From the NCBI GenBank assembly GCA_016715195.1, contig JADKBB010000020.1, positions 12,543-76,542 on the forward strand: DNA of 64,000 nt, in the 5' to 3' direction. Both the position numbers and the translations under genes were made by a program. Positions within the stretch are counted from its first letter, which is position 1; every line of letters starts with the position of its first letter. Positions 16,609 through 27,300 of this stretch are shown in pieces. The notes under the pieces are model-generated. The model had not been told where the DNA came from and searched no databases. It saw only the letters and a list, made by a program, of their open reading frames with translations. The stretch is from Candidatus Villigracilis proximus. Lineage in GTDB: Bacteria > Chloroflexota > Anaerolineae > Anaerolineales > Villigracilaceae.

Positions 16609-16887
16609 TTAAGCCGCAGAGGCTTTCTCGCTGGTCTGATGACCGCGGAATGTGCGTGTCGGGGCGAATTCGCCTAATCGATGGCCGACCATGTTTTCAG
16701 TAATATAGATCGGTACGTGGCGGCGTCCATCATGCACTGCAATGGTGTGTCCAACCATCTGAGGAAAAATCACAGAGGCGCGACTCCATGTGCGGACGAC
16801 TTTCTTTTCGTTTTTCTGGTTCATGGCCTCAATACGCTTGAGAAGTTTAGTCTCAATAAAAGGGCCTTTTTTCAATGATCTTGACAT
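16609..16887 (-). CDS. rpsS: 30S ribosomal protein uS19
   Basis: 92 residues. MSRSLKKGPFIETKLLKRIE, TWSRASVIFPQMVGHTIAVH and GHRLGEFAPTRTFRGH are all conserved. It follows rplB by 22 nt and precedes rplV. Confidence 0.97.
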   Translation of the reverse strand: MSRSLKKGPFIETKLLKRIEAMNQKNEKKVVRTWSRASVIFPQMVGHTIAVHDGRRHVPIYITENMVGHRLGEFAPTRTFRGHQTSEKASAA

Positions 16888-16909
16888 ATATGCGTACCTC
16901 GTCTAATTC

Positions 16910-17746
16910 TTAGCGGCTCGTCTTACTGCGACGGCGCACAATGTACTGGTCGGTCTTCTTGTTACGACGGGTCTTCTTACCGAGCGTGGGTTTACCCCAT
17001 GGGCTCTTGGGACCAGCAAGACCGATTGGCTGGCGACCTTCACCACCACCGTGAGGATGGTCGCGTGGGCTCATCGCAGTACCACGAACGGTCGGGCGGA
17101 TGCCCATGTGGCGCTTGCGGCCAGCTTTGCCAAGTTTGACATTGCTATGGTCAAGGTTACCGATTTGTCCAATAGTTGCGTAGCAAACTTGATGGATCAA
17201 GCGCACTTCACCGGAGGGCATGCGGATCTGGGCGAAATCGCCTTCCTTGGCGAGCAACTGGGCGGCGCCGCCTGCGGTGCGAACGAGCTGGGCGCCTTTG
17301 CCTGCCTTCATCTCAATGTTGTGGATTAAGGTACCGATCGGAATGTTGCTGATTGGAAGCGCGTTCCCAGGTCGGATCTCAGCGTTCGGACCAGACATGA
17401 CGGTATCGCCAACCTTCAGGTCCAACGGTGAAATGATATATCGTTTCTCACCATCCACATAAAATAGGAGGGCAAGGCGGGCTGTACGGTTTGGATCATA
17501 TTCAACTGCGGCAACTTTGGCGGGAATGCCATGTTTTTCGCGTTTGAAATCCACGATACGGATGAAACGACGAGCGCCACCGCCACGATGACGAACGGTT
17601 ATGCGGCCTTGAGCATTACGGCCGCCATGGCGAGGTCGATTAATCAACAAGGATCGTTCAGGTGTGCTCTTGGTGATTTCTTCAAATGTATAACCGGTCA
17701 TATCACGCATACCGGGAGTTACTGGTTTATATTTTTTAACTGCCAT
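16910..17746 (-). CDS. rplB: 50S ribosomal protein uL2
   Basis: 278 residues. KYKPVTPGMRDMTGYTFEEI at the N terminus; the catalytic-centre signature VRGTAMSPRDHPHGGGEGR, with the conserved His, lies near residue 230; the basic C-terminal tail ends YIVRRRSKTSR. Its ATG overlaps the rplW stop by one base. Confidence 0.97.
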   Translation of the reverse strand: MAVKKYKPVTPGMRDMTGYTFEEITKSTPERSLLINRPRHGGRNAQGRITVRHRGGGARRFIRIVDFKREKHGIPAKVAAVEYDPNRTARLALLFYVDGEKRYIISPLDLKVGDTVMSGPNAEIRPGNALPISNIPIGTLIHNIEMKAGKGAQLVRTAGGAAQLLAKEGDFAQIRMPSGEVRLIHQVCYATIGQIGNLDHSNVKLGKAGRKRHMGIRPTVRGTAMSPRDHPHGGGEGRQPIGLAGPKSPWGKPTLGKKTRRNKKTDQYIVRRRSKTSR

Positions 17747-18051
17747 TATTGCACCCCTTCAAAGATCTCGAGGGGTTTGCTTCCCTCGGCAAGGGTCACA
17801 ATCGCTTTCTTGAATGCCGAACGGCGTACCAATAAACGACGTGAGCGAGCGCGGCGTCCGCGTTTTGCGGGCGCATTAAGAATATTTACACGTGCCACAG
17901 TGACATCGAACAGAGTTTCCACTGCATCCTTCACCGTGGTACGGGTTGCTTCGTCAGCCACAATAAAAGCATACTGACTCAGTTTGCTTGATTGGTAATT
18001 TGTTTTTTCAGTAACCAATGGGCGGACGAGGACATTATATAAATTAGTCAT
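17746..18051 (-). CDS. rplW: 50S ribosomal protein uL23
   Basis: 101 residues from ATG 18051 (TNLYNVLVRPLVTEKTNYQS), with AGGAG immediately upstream; the frame opens 12 codons earlier inside the rplD end, which is not a plausible start. It is the docking site for trigger factor and SRP at the tunnel exit. Confidence 0.96.
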   Translation of the reverse strand: MTNLYNVLVRPLVTEKTNYQSSKLSQYAFIVADEATRTTVKDAVETLFDVTVARVNILNAPAKRGRRARSRRLLVRRSAFKKAIVTLAEGSKPLEIFEGVQ

Positions 18052-18061
18052 GTCTCTCTCC

Positions 18062-18691
18062 TTATCCGAGATGCGCGACAAGCGCATCTATGGTTTTTAC
18101 CGGGATGACGACTTTGTCAAAGCTAAGCACGTCTCGTATATTTAAGTAACTAGCAAGCAAAACTTTTGCGCTTTCAATATTATCTGCAGACCGCATGACA
18201 AGGTCATAATTCTGATCTTTGACGGGCATCAACACCAATGCGGTGGAAGTGCCAACCAAATTAAATAATGTTTCAGCCATCAAACGGGTCTTTGGTTCTG
18301 TAATATCAAAACCATCGATTACCACAATACCGGCTTCTGCTGCTTTGACAGATAACACGGATCGAAGCGCTGCCTGACGCATTTTCTTCGGCATACGCTG
18401 TTCGTAGCTACGAGGATGAGGTGTATGAATACGACCACCACCAACCCACTGCGCCGCATTGGTAGAACCTTGGCGAGCACGGCCGGTACCTTTTTGTTTC
18501 CAAGGCTTTCGACCACCACCTCTGACCTCTGAGCGCACTTTTGTCTCATGTGTACCTAAACGTGCATTCGCCATCTGACGATTGTACGCCTGATGCATCA
18601 GGTCAATATTAATTGTGGCTTCGAAAACCGTCGCGGGTAACTCAACCTCACGGACTTTCTTACCCTTCATATCAAGAACATCTACTTTCAT
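18062..18691 (-). CDS. rplD: 50S ribosomal protein uL4
   Basis: 209 residues. The tunnel loop is visible as RGGGRKPWKQKGTGRARQGS followed by PHPRSYEQRMPKKMR. In other bacteria uL4 also represses the S10 operon. It lies 29 nt after the end of the frame-corrected rplC. Confidence 0.97.
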   Translation of the reverse strand: MKVDVLDMKGKKVREVELPATVFEATINIDLMHQAYNRQMANARLGTHETKVRSEVRGGGRKPWKQKGTGRARQGSTNAAQWVGGGRIHTPHPRSYEQRMPKKMRQAALRSVLSVKAAEAGIVVIDGFDITEPKTRLMAETLFNLVGTSTALVLMPVKDQNYDLVMRSADNIESAKVLLASYLNIRDVLSFDKVVIPVKTIDALVAHLG

Positions 18692-18720
18692 GGTTATTCT
18701 GGCTCCCGTTTCCTGCGCGC

Positions 18721-19352
18721 CTACTGCTTGCGCGACTCCTTGATCATGACGAGGCTGCCCTTACCACCGGGAACTGCTCCATTAATAGCGAGTAAATTAC
18801 GTTCCGCATCCACCAGTACAACTTTGATGTTTTGTGCGGTTACGCGATCTACGCCCATATGCCCGAGTTTCGGTGACCTTTATAGACACGACCTGGTGTA
18901 GTACCCGATCCACTAGAACCGGGCGCACGGTTACGATCAGATGTACCATGCGTAGCGTTCATGCCATGGAAGTGGTAGCGCTTTACAACACCGGCAAAAC
19001 CCTTGCCTTTGCTAACACCAACCACATCTACACGATCACCGACGGAAAAAGTATCGACAACTGTTACTTTATCGCCAATTTTCAGTCCATGATCTTTGGA
19101 ACGAAATTCACGCAAGAAGCGCATAGGGGGAATCTCATTGGCTTTTAAGTGACCCAATTGACCGCCTGTAAGACGTTTGGGGTTTGCTTCGCCAAAGCCC
19201 AGTTGAACCGAAGAATAACCTTCTTTCTCCGGCATACGAACCTGGGTAACGTAACACGGCCCAGCTTCGATGAGTGTTACCGTTATGGCAACACCTTGCT
19301 CATCGAAGATCTGGGTCATGCCAATCTTCTTACCAATTAGCCCTTTCAACAT
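18721..19352 (-). CDS. rplC: 50S ribosomal protein uL3, single-base frameshift
   Basis: The N-terminal part (LKGLIGKKIGMTQIFDEQG through GSGTTPGRVYKGHR) is normal uL3, but the frame closes at 18849. The remainder (HMGVDRVTAQNIKVVLVDAE, then AVPGGKGSLVMIKESRKQ) follows in another frame and ends at 18721. One missing base at about 18859-18864, most simply a C restoring GGC-CAT, rebuilds a protein of about 211 residues, the family length. The start could also be TTG 19358, which is closer to the GGAGA. Probably a sequencing error. Confidence 0.9.
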
Positions 19353-19496
19353 ACTCAATTATTCTCCTTTAGAAGATATTGACGAGACTGCCAGCCGGGG
19401 CAAACGGCCACATCATCTCCGTGCAGTGCAGTCAGATAGTCTGGTGCGAAGCGGTTATATCGGTTCCACAACCAGACCTACTCTTGCGCTGTCTCA

Positions 19497-19529
19497 AAAT
19501 AACCCGCAAATACTATTATTGCGGCTATT
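19497..19529 (-). promoter_or_regulatory. Imperfect hairpin in the rpsJ-rplC spacer
   Basis: The 186-nt gap between rpsJ and rplC holds a stem CCGCAA/TTGCGG with a 9-nt loop, extended by four A-T pairs past an internal mismatch. It is not followed by a T-tract on the minus strand. It could be a processing or regulatory structure. I see no ORF or promoter consensus in the gap. Confidence 0.3.
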
Positions 19530-19544
19530 AAGTTAAGTAAAAAA

Positions 19545-19853
19545 CTAAATCTTGATCTCGATATCAACACCTGCAGGCAGGTTCAAGCGCATCAACATAT
19601 CAATCGTTTTCGAATCAGGATCCAAAACATCAATCAAGCGGTTGTGTGTGCGGATCTCAAAATGTTCGTGTGAGTCCTTGTCAATAAATGCCGAGCGACG
19701 TATTGTAAAGCGTTCTATCTTACTTGGCAAGGGTACAGGACCAACTACTTGGGCACCGGTACGCTCTGCAGTTTCAACAATGCGTTTTGCAGATTGATCA
19801 AGAACGCGATGATCATAAGCCTTAAGGCGGATACGAATTTTCTGTTTAGCCAT
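19545..19853 (-). CDS. rpsJ: 30S ribosomal protein uS10
   Basis: 102 residues (AKQKIRIRLKAYDHRVLDQS, PLPSKIERFTIRRSAFIDKD). Two adjacent ATG codons, 19856 and 19853; the second gives the family-standard N terminus. It is part of the NusB-S10 antitermination pair as well as the 30S head. An unusually long 190-nt spacer separates it from rplC. Confidence 0.97.
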   Translation of the reverse strand: MAKQKIRIRLKAYDHRVLDQSAKRIVETAERTGAQVVGPVPLPSKIERFTIRRSAFIDKDSHEHFEIRTHNRLIDVLDPDSKTIDMLMRLNLPAGVDIEIKI

Positions 19854-19865
19854 CATTCTCTCACC

Positions 19866-21066
19866 TTACTCAATGATCTTGGTAACGACACCCGCGCCAA
19901 CGGTCAAACCGCCTTCACGAATAGCGAACTTGGAACCCTGTTCAAGAGCCACAGGCACAATCAACTGAACTGTCAAGTTCACGTTGTCACCAGGCATAAC
20001 CATTTCCACGCCTTCAGGCAGGGTAATGTCGCCGGTCACATCCATTGTGCGGAAGATAGAACTGGGGACGATAGCCGCTGAAGAACGCCTTGTGACGTCC
20101 GCCTTCTTCCTTCTTCAACACGTACACTTCTGCCAAAAACTTCTTGTGCGGAGTGATCGATTTCGGCTTGGCCAATACCTGGCCACGCTCCACATCTTCA
20201 CGCTCAATACCGCGCAGCAACAAACCTACGTTGTCGCCAGCCATACCTTCATCCAACTGCTTGCGGAACATTTCCACACCAGTGCAGACTGTGCTCTTGG
20301 TGTCACGCAAACCAACGATTTCAATCGGCTCACCCACTTTGATGATGCCGCGATCAATACGTCCTGTCACCACAGTTCCGCGTCCCTTGATCGAGAATAC
20401 ATCTTCAACCGACATCATGAACGGCTTGTCTGTCTCACGCTTGGGCTCGGGGATGTACTCATCCACCACACGCAGCAATTCTTTAATGGGAGCATACTCT
20501 GGTGCGCTTGGATCGGTGCTGGCGCTTTCCAATGCCTTCTTGGCTGAGCCGCGCACGATCGGGGTCGTATCACCGGGGAAGCCGTAGCTGCTCAACAGTT
20601 CGCGCAGTTCGAGTTCCACCAGCTCTAGCAGTTCCGGGTCGTCCATCATGTCCACTTTGTTCAGGAACACAACGATGGAAGGTACTTCCACCTGGCGGGC
20701 CAACAGCACATGTTCGTGAGTCTGGGGCATCGGGCCATCGGGCGCTGCCACTACCAGAATGGCGCCGTCTACCTGTGCCGCACCGGTGATCATGTTTTTG
20801 ATATAGTCACGGTGACCGGGCATATCCACATGCGCATAATGGCGCTTGTCGGTTTGATATTCCACGTGCGCGATGTTGATCGTGATACCGCGCGCTTTTT
20901 CTTCCGGCGCGTTATCAATTTGATCGTATGCACGGAAATCTGCCTGACCCGAAAGTCCGGCTACTTTGGTGATCGCCGCTGTCAATGTGGTCTTCCCATG
21001 ATCGATGTGCCCCATGGTGCCCACATTCAAATGCGGTTTACTGCGGTCAAATTTTTCCTTCGCCAT
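19866..21066 (-). CDS. tuf: Elongation factor Tu, single-base frameshift
   Basis: The G domain is intact: GHIDHGKTT (G1), DMPGHRDY (switch II) and NKVD (G4). Domain 2 follows, but in the third domain the frame changes after GYRPQFY near 20050-20056 and stops at 20014. The true end (RTMDVTGDITLPEGVEMVMP through GLTVGAGVVTKIIE) is in another frame and closes at 19866. Removing one C from CTTCCGC restores a protein of 399 residues. EF-Tu is essential and no second copy is seen here, so an extra base call is likely. It follows fusA by 28 nt. Confidence 0.95.
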
Positions 21067-21094
21067 TTTCTAACTCCTTGAATAATAAAAACGA

Positions 21095-23173
21095 TTAGTT
21101 AGCTTTCAAGATTTCTTCGGCCACAGATTGCGATACTGGCGCATAGTGATCGAATTCCATGTTGAAAACACCACGTCCCTGTGTTGCGGAACGAAGCTGG
21201 GTTGCATACCCGAACATTTCTGCCAACGGAACCATTGCCTTGACTGCCTGCGCGTTTCCAAGGCGAACTTCCATACCCTGGATCAAACCACGGCGGCTGT
21301 TAATCTGCCCCATGACATCACCAAGGTATTCTTCTGGAACTACAACTTCGACTTTCATCATTGGCTCGAGCAAAATTGGATGTCCCTTTTGCACGCCTTC
21401 TTTGAAGCCCAAAATAGCAGCCATTTTGAATGCCATTTCACTTGAATCAACTTCATGGAAAGACCCGTCAAACAATGTAACTTTTATGTCTACAACTGGA
21501 TAACCGGCAAGCACACCACCCTCAGAAGCTTCCTTCACGCCTTTTTCAATAGGATTAATGAATTCCTTCGGAATAGCGCCGCCCACGATCTTATTTTCAA
21601 ACAAAATACCGCTACCGCGTTCGCCAGGCTCCATGGAAAATACAACATGACCGTATTGACCTTTACCACCGGATTGTTTGGCATATTTATAATTAACTTC
21701 TTTAACAGCTCGGGTGATCGATTCACGAAACGCAACACGTGGAGCGCCAACATTTGCCTGGACTCTAAATTCACGTAATAAACGATCTACGATAATATCA
21801 AGATGCAATTCACCCATGCCGCGGAGAATGGTCTGACCAGAGTCTTCATCTGAATTAACATGAAGTGTTGGATCTTCTTCCGCCAGTTTGCGAAGAGCTT
21901 CGCCCATTTTTTCCTGATCTGCAGAACTCTTGGGTTCAATTGCAATGGAAATAACGGGTTCCGGGAAGGAGATAGTTTCAAGAACAAGGGGCTTGGTATC
22001 ACAAAGTGTATCGCCGGTAAAACTATCTTTGAAGCCTAATACAGCGCCAATGTCACCGGAGCATATTTCAGCAACATCTTCACGATGATCGGCATGCATA
22101 CGAATTAAGCGTCCGATACGCTCTTTCTTTCCTTTTTTGGTGGTGTTTTGTACTGTTTGCCCCTGGCTCAAAACACCTGAATACACACGTACATAAGCAA
22201 GACGACCCACGTAGGGATCAGTTACGATCTTGAACACCAAAGCACCCAAAGGAGCATCGTCTATAGCAGCAATTTCAAAAGTGACTTCAGGATTTCCCGG
22301 TTCAGACACTGTGATAATGGGCTTATCTGCGGGTGAAGGAAGATAATCCACTACGGCATCAAGCAGAACTTGTACACCTTTATTCTTTAAGGAAGAACCA
22401 CAAAACACCGGTGCCGTTTTATTTGCCAACACACCTTTACGAAGTGCAAGCTTGAGTTCATCAATGCTGATTTCTTGAGCTTCAAGGAATTTCAATGTTA
22501 ATTCATCATCAAGCTCGGCAATCTTCTCCACCATCTTGGCGCGATATTCCTTAGCCTGTTCTTTCAAGTCATCAGGAATCTCAACGATATGTGGATCTTT
22601 ACCGAGATCATCTTCCCAGATAACCGCTTTCATGGTCAAAAGGTCTACAACGCCTTTAAATGTAGCTTCAAACCCGATAGGGATTTGCATTGGAATAGGA
22701 TTGGCGCCCAATCGGTCAATAATTGTTTCAATGGTACGTTCAAAGGAAGCACCAACACGATCCATCTTATTAACAAAGCAAATGCGTGGCACGCCATAAC
22801 GATCAGCTTGACGCCACACAGTTTCAGATTGAGGCTCCACGCCTTGCACTGCATCAAAAACCACCACCCCGCCATCCAAAACACGCAGAGAGCGTTGAAC
22901 TTCAGCAGTAAAGTCAATATGTCCGGGGGTATCAATAATATTAACTTGATAACCCTTCCACTCAGCAGAAACAGCCGCTGAAACGATGGTGATACCACGT
23001 TCGCGCTCCTGTACCATCCAGTCGGTCACTGTTGTACCATCATCAACAGAGCCAATACGATGTGTCATGCCGGTATAGAACATGATACGCTCGGTGGTTG
23101 TTGTTTTCCCGGCGTCAATGTGGGCAATAATGCCTATGTTTCGGTATTTTTCCAGAGGATGCACGCGTGCCAT
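21095..23173 (-). CDS. fusA: Elongation factor G
   Basis: 692 residues, standard length. G1 AHIDAGKTTTTERI, switch II DTPGHIDF, NKMDR, then domains II-V with GMGELHLDI and the EF-G domain IV stretch KQSGGKGQYGHVVFSMEP. It catalyses translocation and, with RRF, ribosome recycling. It sits in the str operon order rpsL-rpsG-fusA-tuf. Confidence 0.98.
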   Translation of the reverse strand: MARVHPLEKYRNIGIIAHIDAGKTTTTERIMFYTGMTHRIGSVDDGTTVTDWMVQERERGITIVSAAVSAEWKGYQVNIIDTPGHIDFTAEVQRSLRVLDGGVVVFDAVQGVEPQSETVWRQADRYGVPRICFVNKMDRVGASFERTIETIIDRLGANPIPMQIPIGFEATFKGVVDLLTMKAVIWEDDLGKDPHIVEIPDDLKEQAKEYRAKMVEKIAELDDELTLKFLEAQEISIDELKLALRKGVLANKTAPVFCGSSLKNKGVQVLLDAVVDYLPSPADKPIITVSEPGNPEVTFEIAAIDDAPLGALVFKIVTDPYVGRLAYVRVYSGVLSQGQTVQNTTKKGKKERIGRLIRMHADHREDVAEICSGDIGAVLGFKDSFTGDTLCDTKPLVLETISFPEPVISIAIEPKSSADQEKMGEALRKLAEEDPTLHVNSDEDSGQTILRGMGELHLDIIVDRLLREFRVQANVGAPRVAFRESITRAVKEVNYKYAKQSGGKGQYGHVVFSMEPGERGSGILFENKIVGGAIPKEFINPIEKGVKEASEGGVLAGYPVVDIKVTLFDGSFHEVDSSEMAFKMAAILGFKEGVQKGHPILLEPMMKVEVVVPEEYLGDVMGQINSRRGLIQGMEVRLGNAQAVKAMVPLAEMFGYATQLRSATQGRGVFNMEFDHYAPVSQSVAEEILKAN

Positions 23174-23216
23174 ACTAACTACTTCCTTAAAAGATATTAT
23201 TTAATGTCAAAAAAAA

Positions 23217-23684
23217 CTAAACACGATAATGGGAAAAGGCGCGATTGGCCTCAGCCATTTTATGGGTCTCGTCACGTTTACGAATAGCAGAGCCGGTTTC
23301 GTTAAAAGCATCAATTAACTCAGATGCAAGTTTGTCAGAAAACGACTTGCCGGAACGATCATGAGCGGCTGAAAGGATCCAACGAAGCGCCAAAGTGGTA
23401 CGACGATCTGATGATACTTCCATTGGCACCTGATAGGTTGCACCACCCACACGGCGTGGACGTACTTCCATGGCAGGTCCTACATTTTTGAGGGCACCAT
23501 CAAAGATATCCAAAGGATTCTTCTCAGTTCGCTCTTTAATTAAATCCATTGCATCATAAATCAAGCGGATAGCAGTGCTTTTCTTGCCACTCTTAAGCAC
23601 ATGCTTAACCATGGTCTGAACATTGATGCTATTAAATCTTGGATCGGGAAGAACTTCCCGTTTCTCAGGTTTTGCTCTACGCAT
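23217..23684 (-). CDS. rpsG: 30S ribosomal protein uS7
   Basis: 155 residues. MRRAKPEKREVLPDPRFNS, VRPRRVGGATYQVPMEV and HKMAEANRAFSHYRV are all typical. It initiates 30S head assembly and represses the str operon in E. coli. It follows rpsL by 22 nt. Confidence 0.97.
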   Translation of the reverse strand: MRRAKPEKREVLPDPRFNSINVQTMVKHVLKSGKKSTAIRLIYDAMDLIKERTEKNPLDIFDGALKNVGPAMEVRPRRVGGATYQVPMEVSSDRRTTLALRWILSAAHDRSGKSFSDKLASELIDAFNETGSAIRKRDETHKMAEANRAFSHYRV

Positions 23685-23706
23685 GCTTCACTACTCCATC
23701 TATAGA

Positions 23707-24123
23707 TTACTTCGGACGCTTCGCGCCGTACTTGGAACGGCCCTGCTTGCGATTGGCTACACCGGTGGTGTCAAGAGAACCGCGCACAATGTGATAACGC
23801 ACACCAGGCAAATCCTTCACACGGCCGCCACGCACCAACACTACAGAGTGCTCTTGCAACTGATGACCTTCACCGGGGATATAAGCTGTGACTTCAATGC
23901 CGTTTGTCAAACGTACACGCGCAATCTTGCGCAACGCTGAATTCGGCTTTTTGGGAGTCATGGTTCGAACAACGGTACAAACACCACGCTTCTGCGGTGC
24001 GCCTTTGTCCTGTCTCACACGGCGCTGCTTAAAACTGTTCAACGTGAACTGCAGGGCTGGAGCTTTACTTTTTGTCTTGTTATTTTTGCGGCCCTTACGG
24101 ACCATTTGATTTACTGTCGGCAC
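23707..24123 (-). CDS. rpsL: 30S ribosomal protein uS12
   Basis: 138 residues. The start is GTG 24123 with GGAGG 5-6 nt upstream. MTPKKPNSALRKIARVRLTN carries the Lys at the position of E. coli K43, and RVKDLPGVRYHIVRG keeps K88, so the common streptomycin-resistance substitutions are absent. It is the first gene of the str cluster after rpoB. Confidence 0.97.
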   Translation of the reverse strand: MPTVNQMVRKGRKNNKTKSKAPALQFTLNSFKQRRVRQDKGAPQKRGVCTVVRTMTPKKPNSALRKIARVRLTNGIEVTAYIPGEGHQLQEHSVVLVRGGRVKDLPGVRYHIVRGSLDTTGVANRKQGRSKYGAKRPK

Positions 24124-24174
24124 AACCGCCTCCGATTACAAAATCTTTCACAATTACATTTGAATATTCGCAAG

Positions 24175-24213
24175 AAATGAGACCATCAACAACATTTTCT
24201 GATGGCCTCATTT
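24175..24213 (-). promoter_or_regulatory. Long hairpin between rpoB and rpsL
   Basis: On the minus strand 14 nt (AAATGAGGCCATCA) pair with TGATGGTCTCATTT with one G-T pair across an 11-nt loop. It lies about 100 nt after the rpoB stop and 50 nt before rpsL. No long U-tract follows directly, so it could be a partial terminator, attenuator or RNase processing site setting the rpoB/str ratio. A second small stem, GAGTGG/CCACTC, lies nearby at about 24233-24254. Confidence 0.55.
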
Positions 24214-24314
24214 GTAGCTGCCAATGATTTGAGTGGGAGATAAAGCCACTCCTGCTTTTTGGGCAACGGCTAAATAGTTTATCACGCCGTATCTTACGCG
24301 TCAATAGGAATTTG

Positions 24315-27300
24315 TTACTTCTTTCCTACTTGATTCTCTCCGAGGCTGAGCAGACCTGTATCATGTTTAGGTGGATGCGCTTTTTCATCCTCTTTACCAA
24401 ACTTGACCATATCGCCGCTCTCGTTAATTGCTTCCACGGCAAGGCCAAGAGATTGCAACTCTTTCACAAGCACCCGGAACGATGCAGGGATACTGGGTTC
24501 TTCAATCGGCTCACCCTTCACAATCGCTTCATAAGTATTTACACGACCTTGAACATCATCCGATTTGACGGTAAGCATTTCCTGAAGAGTATGAGCTGCG
24601 CCATAAGCTTCAAGAGCCCACACTTCCATTTCACCGAAACGTTGACCGCCGAATTGGGCCTTACCACCAAGAGGTTGTTGAGTAACCAAACTGTAAGGAC
24701 CAGTGGAACGTGCATGAACCGTATCTTCGACGAGGTGATGAAGTTTAAGAATAGTCATCACACCAACAGTAACGGGCTGATCATAGGGAACCCCGGTCTT
24801 TCCGTCACGCAAAAGCTGTTTGCCGAGAGTAGGCAAAGGAATGCCTTTCTCTTTTGCCAATTCCTGTGCAGTGTCAAAAACCTTATCTTCCGCAACTCTA
24901 CGAGTAAGCCCATTGGTTTCCATCCATAACCGCAAACAAGCAATAACAGTCAGTTCATCAATTTCCGGGTCAGGATTTGCCACATCATGGTCGTCAAGTA
25001 GAATCTCTTCAGGCTTGGCGTAGCCTTTTTCGCGCAACCATTCTTTGGCTGTCGCATGACGCGCATATTCAGAATCATTCAAGCTGTAAATATCGTACTT
25101 ACGCTTACCCAACCAATGCTCAAGATACAAGCGTCGAACTTCGTCGTCATCTTGAATGGAATTAGGATCATATTCCTGTTCCTTGAGCCATTCCCAGGCG
25201 CGGTCAGCAGCTTCTTTCCATGCTTGGTCCATGATCCAGGCACGAGCAAGTTCCGCTTCAATCTGTTCTTCCGTTGCTCCATCAAATACAGGAGTAATTG
25301 CGCGGAAGCCCATCCGTTTTGCGGCCCAACCAAGATGCACTTCCAAAACCTGGCCGATGTTCATACGACCGGGCACGCCAAGGGGATTCAAGATGAGATC
25401 TACAGGTGTTCCATCTTCCAGGAAAGGCATATCTTCTACAGGAACAACCTTGGAAACAACACCCTTGTTACCATGACGTCCAGCCATCTTATCGCCAGCA
25501 GTGATCTTACGGCGTTGTGCGACAGAAACACGAACCATCATGTCTACGCCTGCGGAAAGGTCGGAATTGTCTTCACGAGTAAATACTTTTACATCAACTA
25601 CTTTGCCCCGTTCACCATGAGGCATACGCAACGAAGTGTCTTTAACATCACGAGATTTCTCACCAAAGATGGCACGCAACAAACGCTCTTCAGGCGTTAG
25701 TTCTTTTTCACCCTTAGGGGTAATCTTGCCAACAAGAATATCATTGGGACCAACTTCGGCGCCAATGCGAATGATTCCATTTTCATCCAGATCTTTGATG
25801 GCATCCTCACCCACATTGGGGATGTCACGAGTAATTTCTTCAGGGCCAAGCTTGGTATCACGAGCTTCCACTTCATGCTTTTCAATATGAACAGAGGTAA
25901 AACGATCTTCCTGCACCAAACGCTCTGAAAGCAAAATAGCATCTTCGAAGTTACCACCCTCCCATGACAGGAAAGCAATTACCACATTTTGGCCGAGTGC
26001 AAGTTGACCACTATCGGTAGAAGAAGAGTCAGCGATAATATCGCCTTTTTTGATCAACTGTCCCTTCACAACAGATGGGCGTTGATCAATACAGGTACTT
26101 TGATTGGAACGTTGATACTTGCGAAGTTGGTAGACGCGATTTCCACTTTTCTTTTCTTTGACGGTGATTGTGGATCCCGTTACCGAGACAACCTCACCAT
26201 CCGCTTCTGCGACTACGACCTGGCCTGAATCCAATGCTGCGTGACCTTCCATCCCTGTAGAAACCAGCGGGATTTCGGGACGCACCAATGGAACAGCCTG
26301 GGCCATCATGTTCGAGCCCATGAGCGCGCGGTTGGCGTCATCATGTTCAAGGAATGGGATCAAAGCCGCACTAATACCAACAACCTGATGTGGCGCCACA
26401 TCCATATAGTCAATTGATTCAGAATTGGAGAACATAAAACCTGAGTGATAACGGCAGGAAATACGTTCACGGGAGAATTCCTTGCTGGTTGTTAGCTGAG
26501 CGTTTGCCTGGGCAATCGTATATTTATCTTCTGCATCCGCTGAAAGGTAAATAATTTCGTCAGAAACGTACGGAACGATGCTGGCTTCACTCTCAAATCT
26601 TGAAAGTCTCTTCAAAACTTTGGCGTCAATAAGAGTTCCGGATTTGAAAAGCAATTCTTCACTCTTGGGATCATAAATATCCTCGCGCAAAGTACGACCT
26701 TCCAGGCGTTCATCATTTGAAAGCATGGCCTTGTACACTCTGCGGTACGGTGTCTCAATAAACCCATATTCATTTACACGAGCAAAAGAAGCTAAGCGGC
26801 CAATAAGACCAATGTTTGGGCCTTCAGGTGTTTCAATCGGACAAATACGTCCGTAATGGGAATGGTGAACATCACGAACATCGAAACCTGCACGCTCACG
26901 GCGAAGACCACCCGGGCCTAACGCAGAAAGTGTACGCTTATGGCGCAACTCAGCCAAAGGATTGGTCTGATCCATGAACTGTGAAAGCTGTGATGAACCA
27001 AAGAATTCACGCAACGCAGCAACTACAGGGCGGATATTAACCAATGTAACAGGTGAGAGTTGTTCCTGATCGCGAATGGACATGCGTTCTTTAATGACAC
27101 GTTCCATACGGCGTAAACCAATACGCAATTTATTCTGGATCAACTCACCCACCGTCTTAACACGACGATTACCAAGATGATCGATATCGTCAGCCCGTTC
27201 CGCACCATTATTGATCTGAATCATACGGCGAATCAGTCGAATGATGTCACTCTTTGAAACCGTACGATGCGGAATCGGAATATTCAAGTCGAGTTTTTGA

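Noticed and set aside
20014..21066. Programmed frameshift in tuf
   Set aside because: No slippery sequence or structured stimulator is apparent, other genes carry similar indels, and EF-Tu is not known to be frameshifted.
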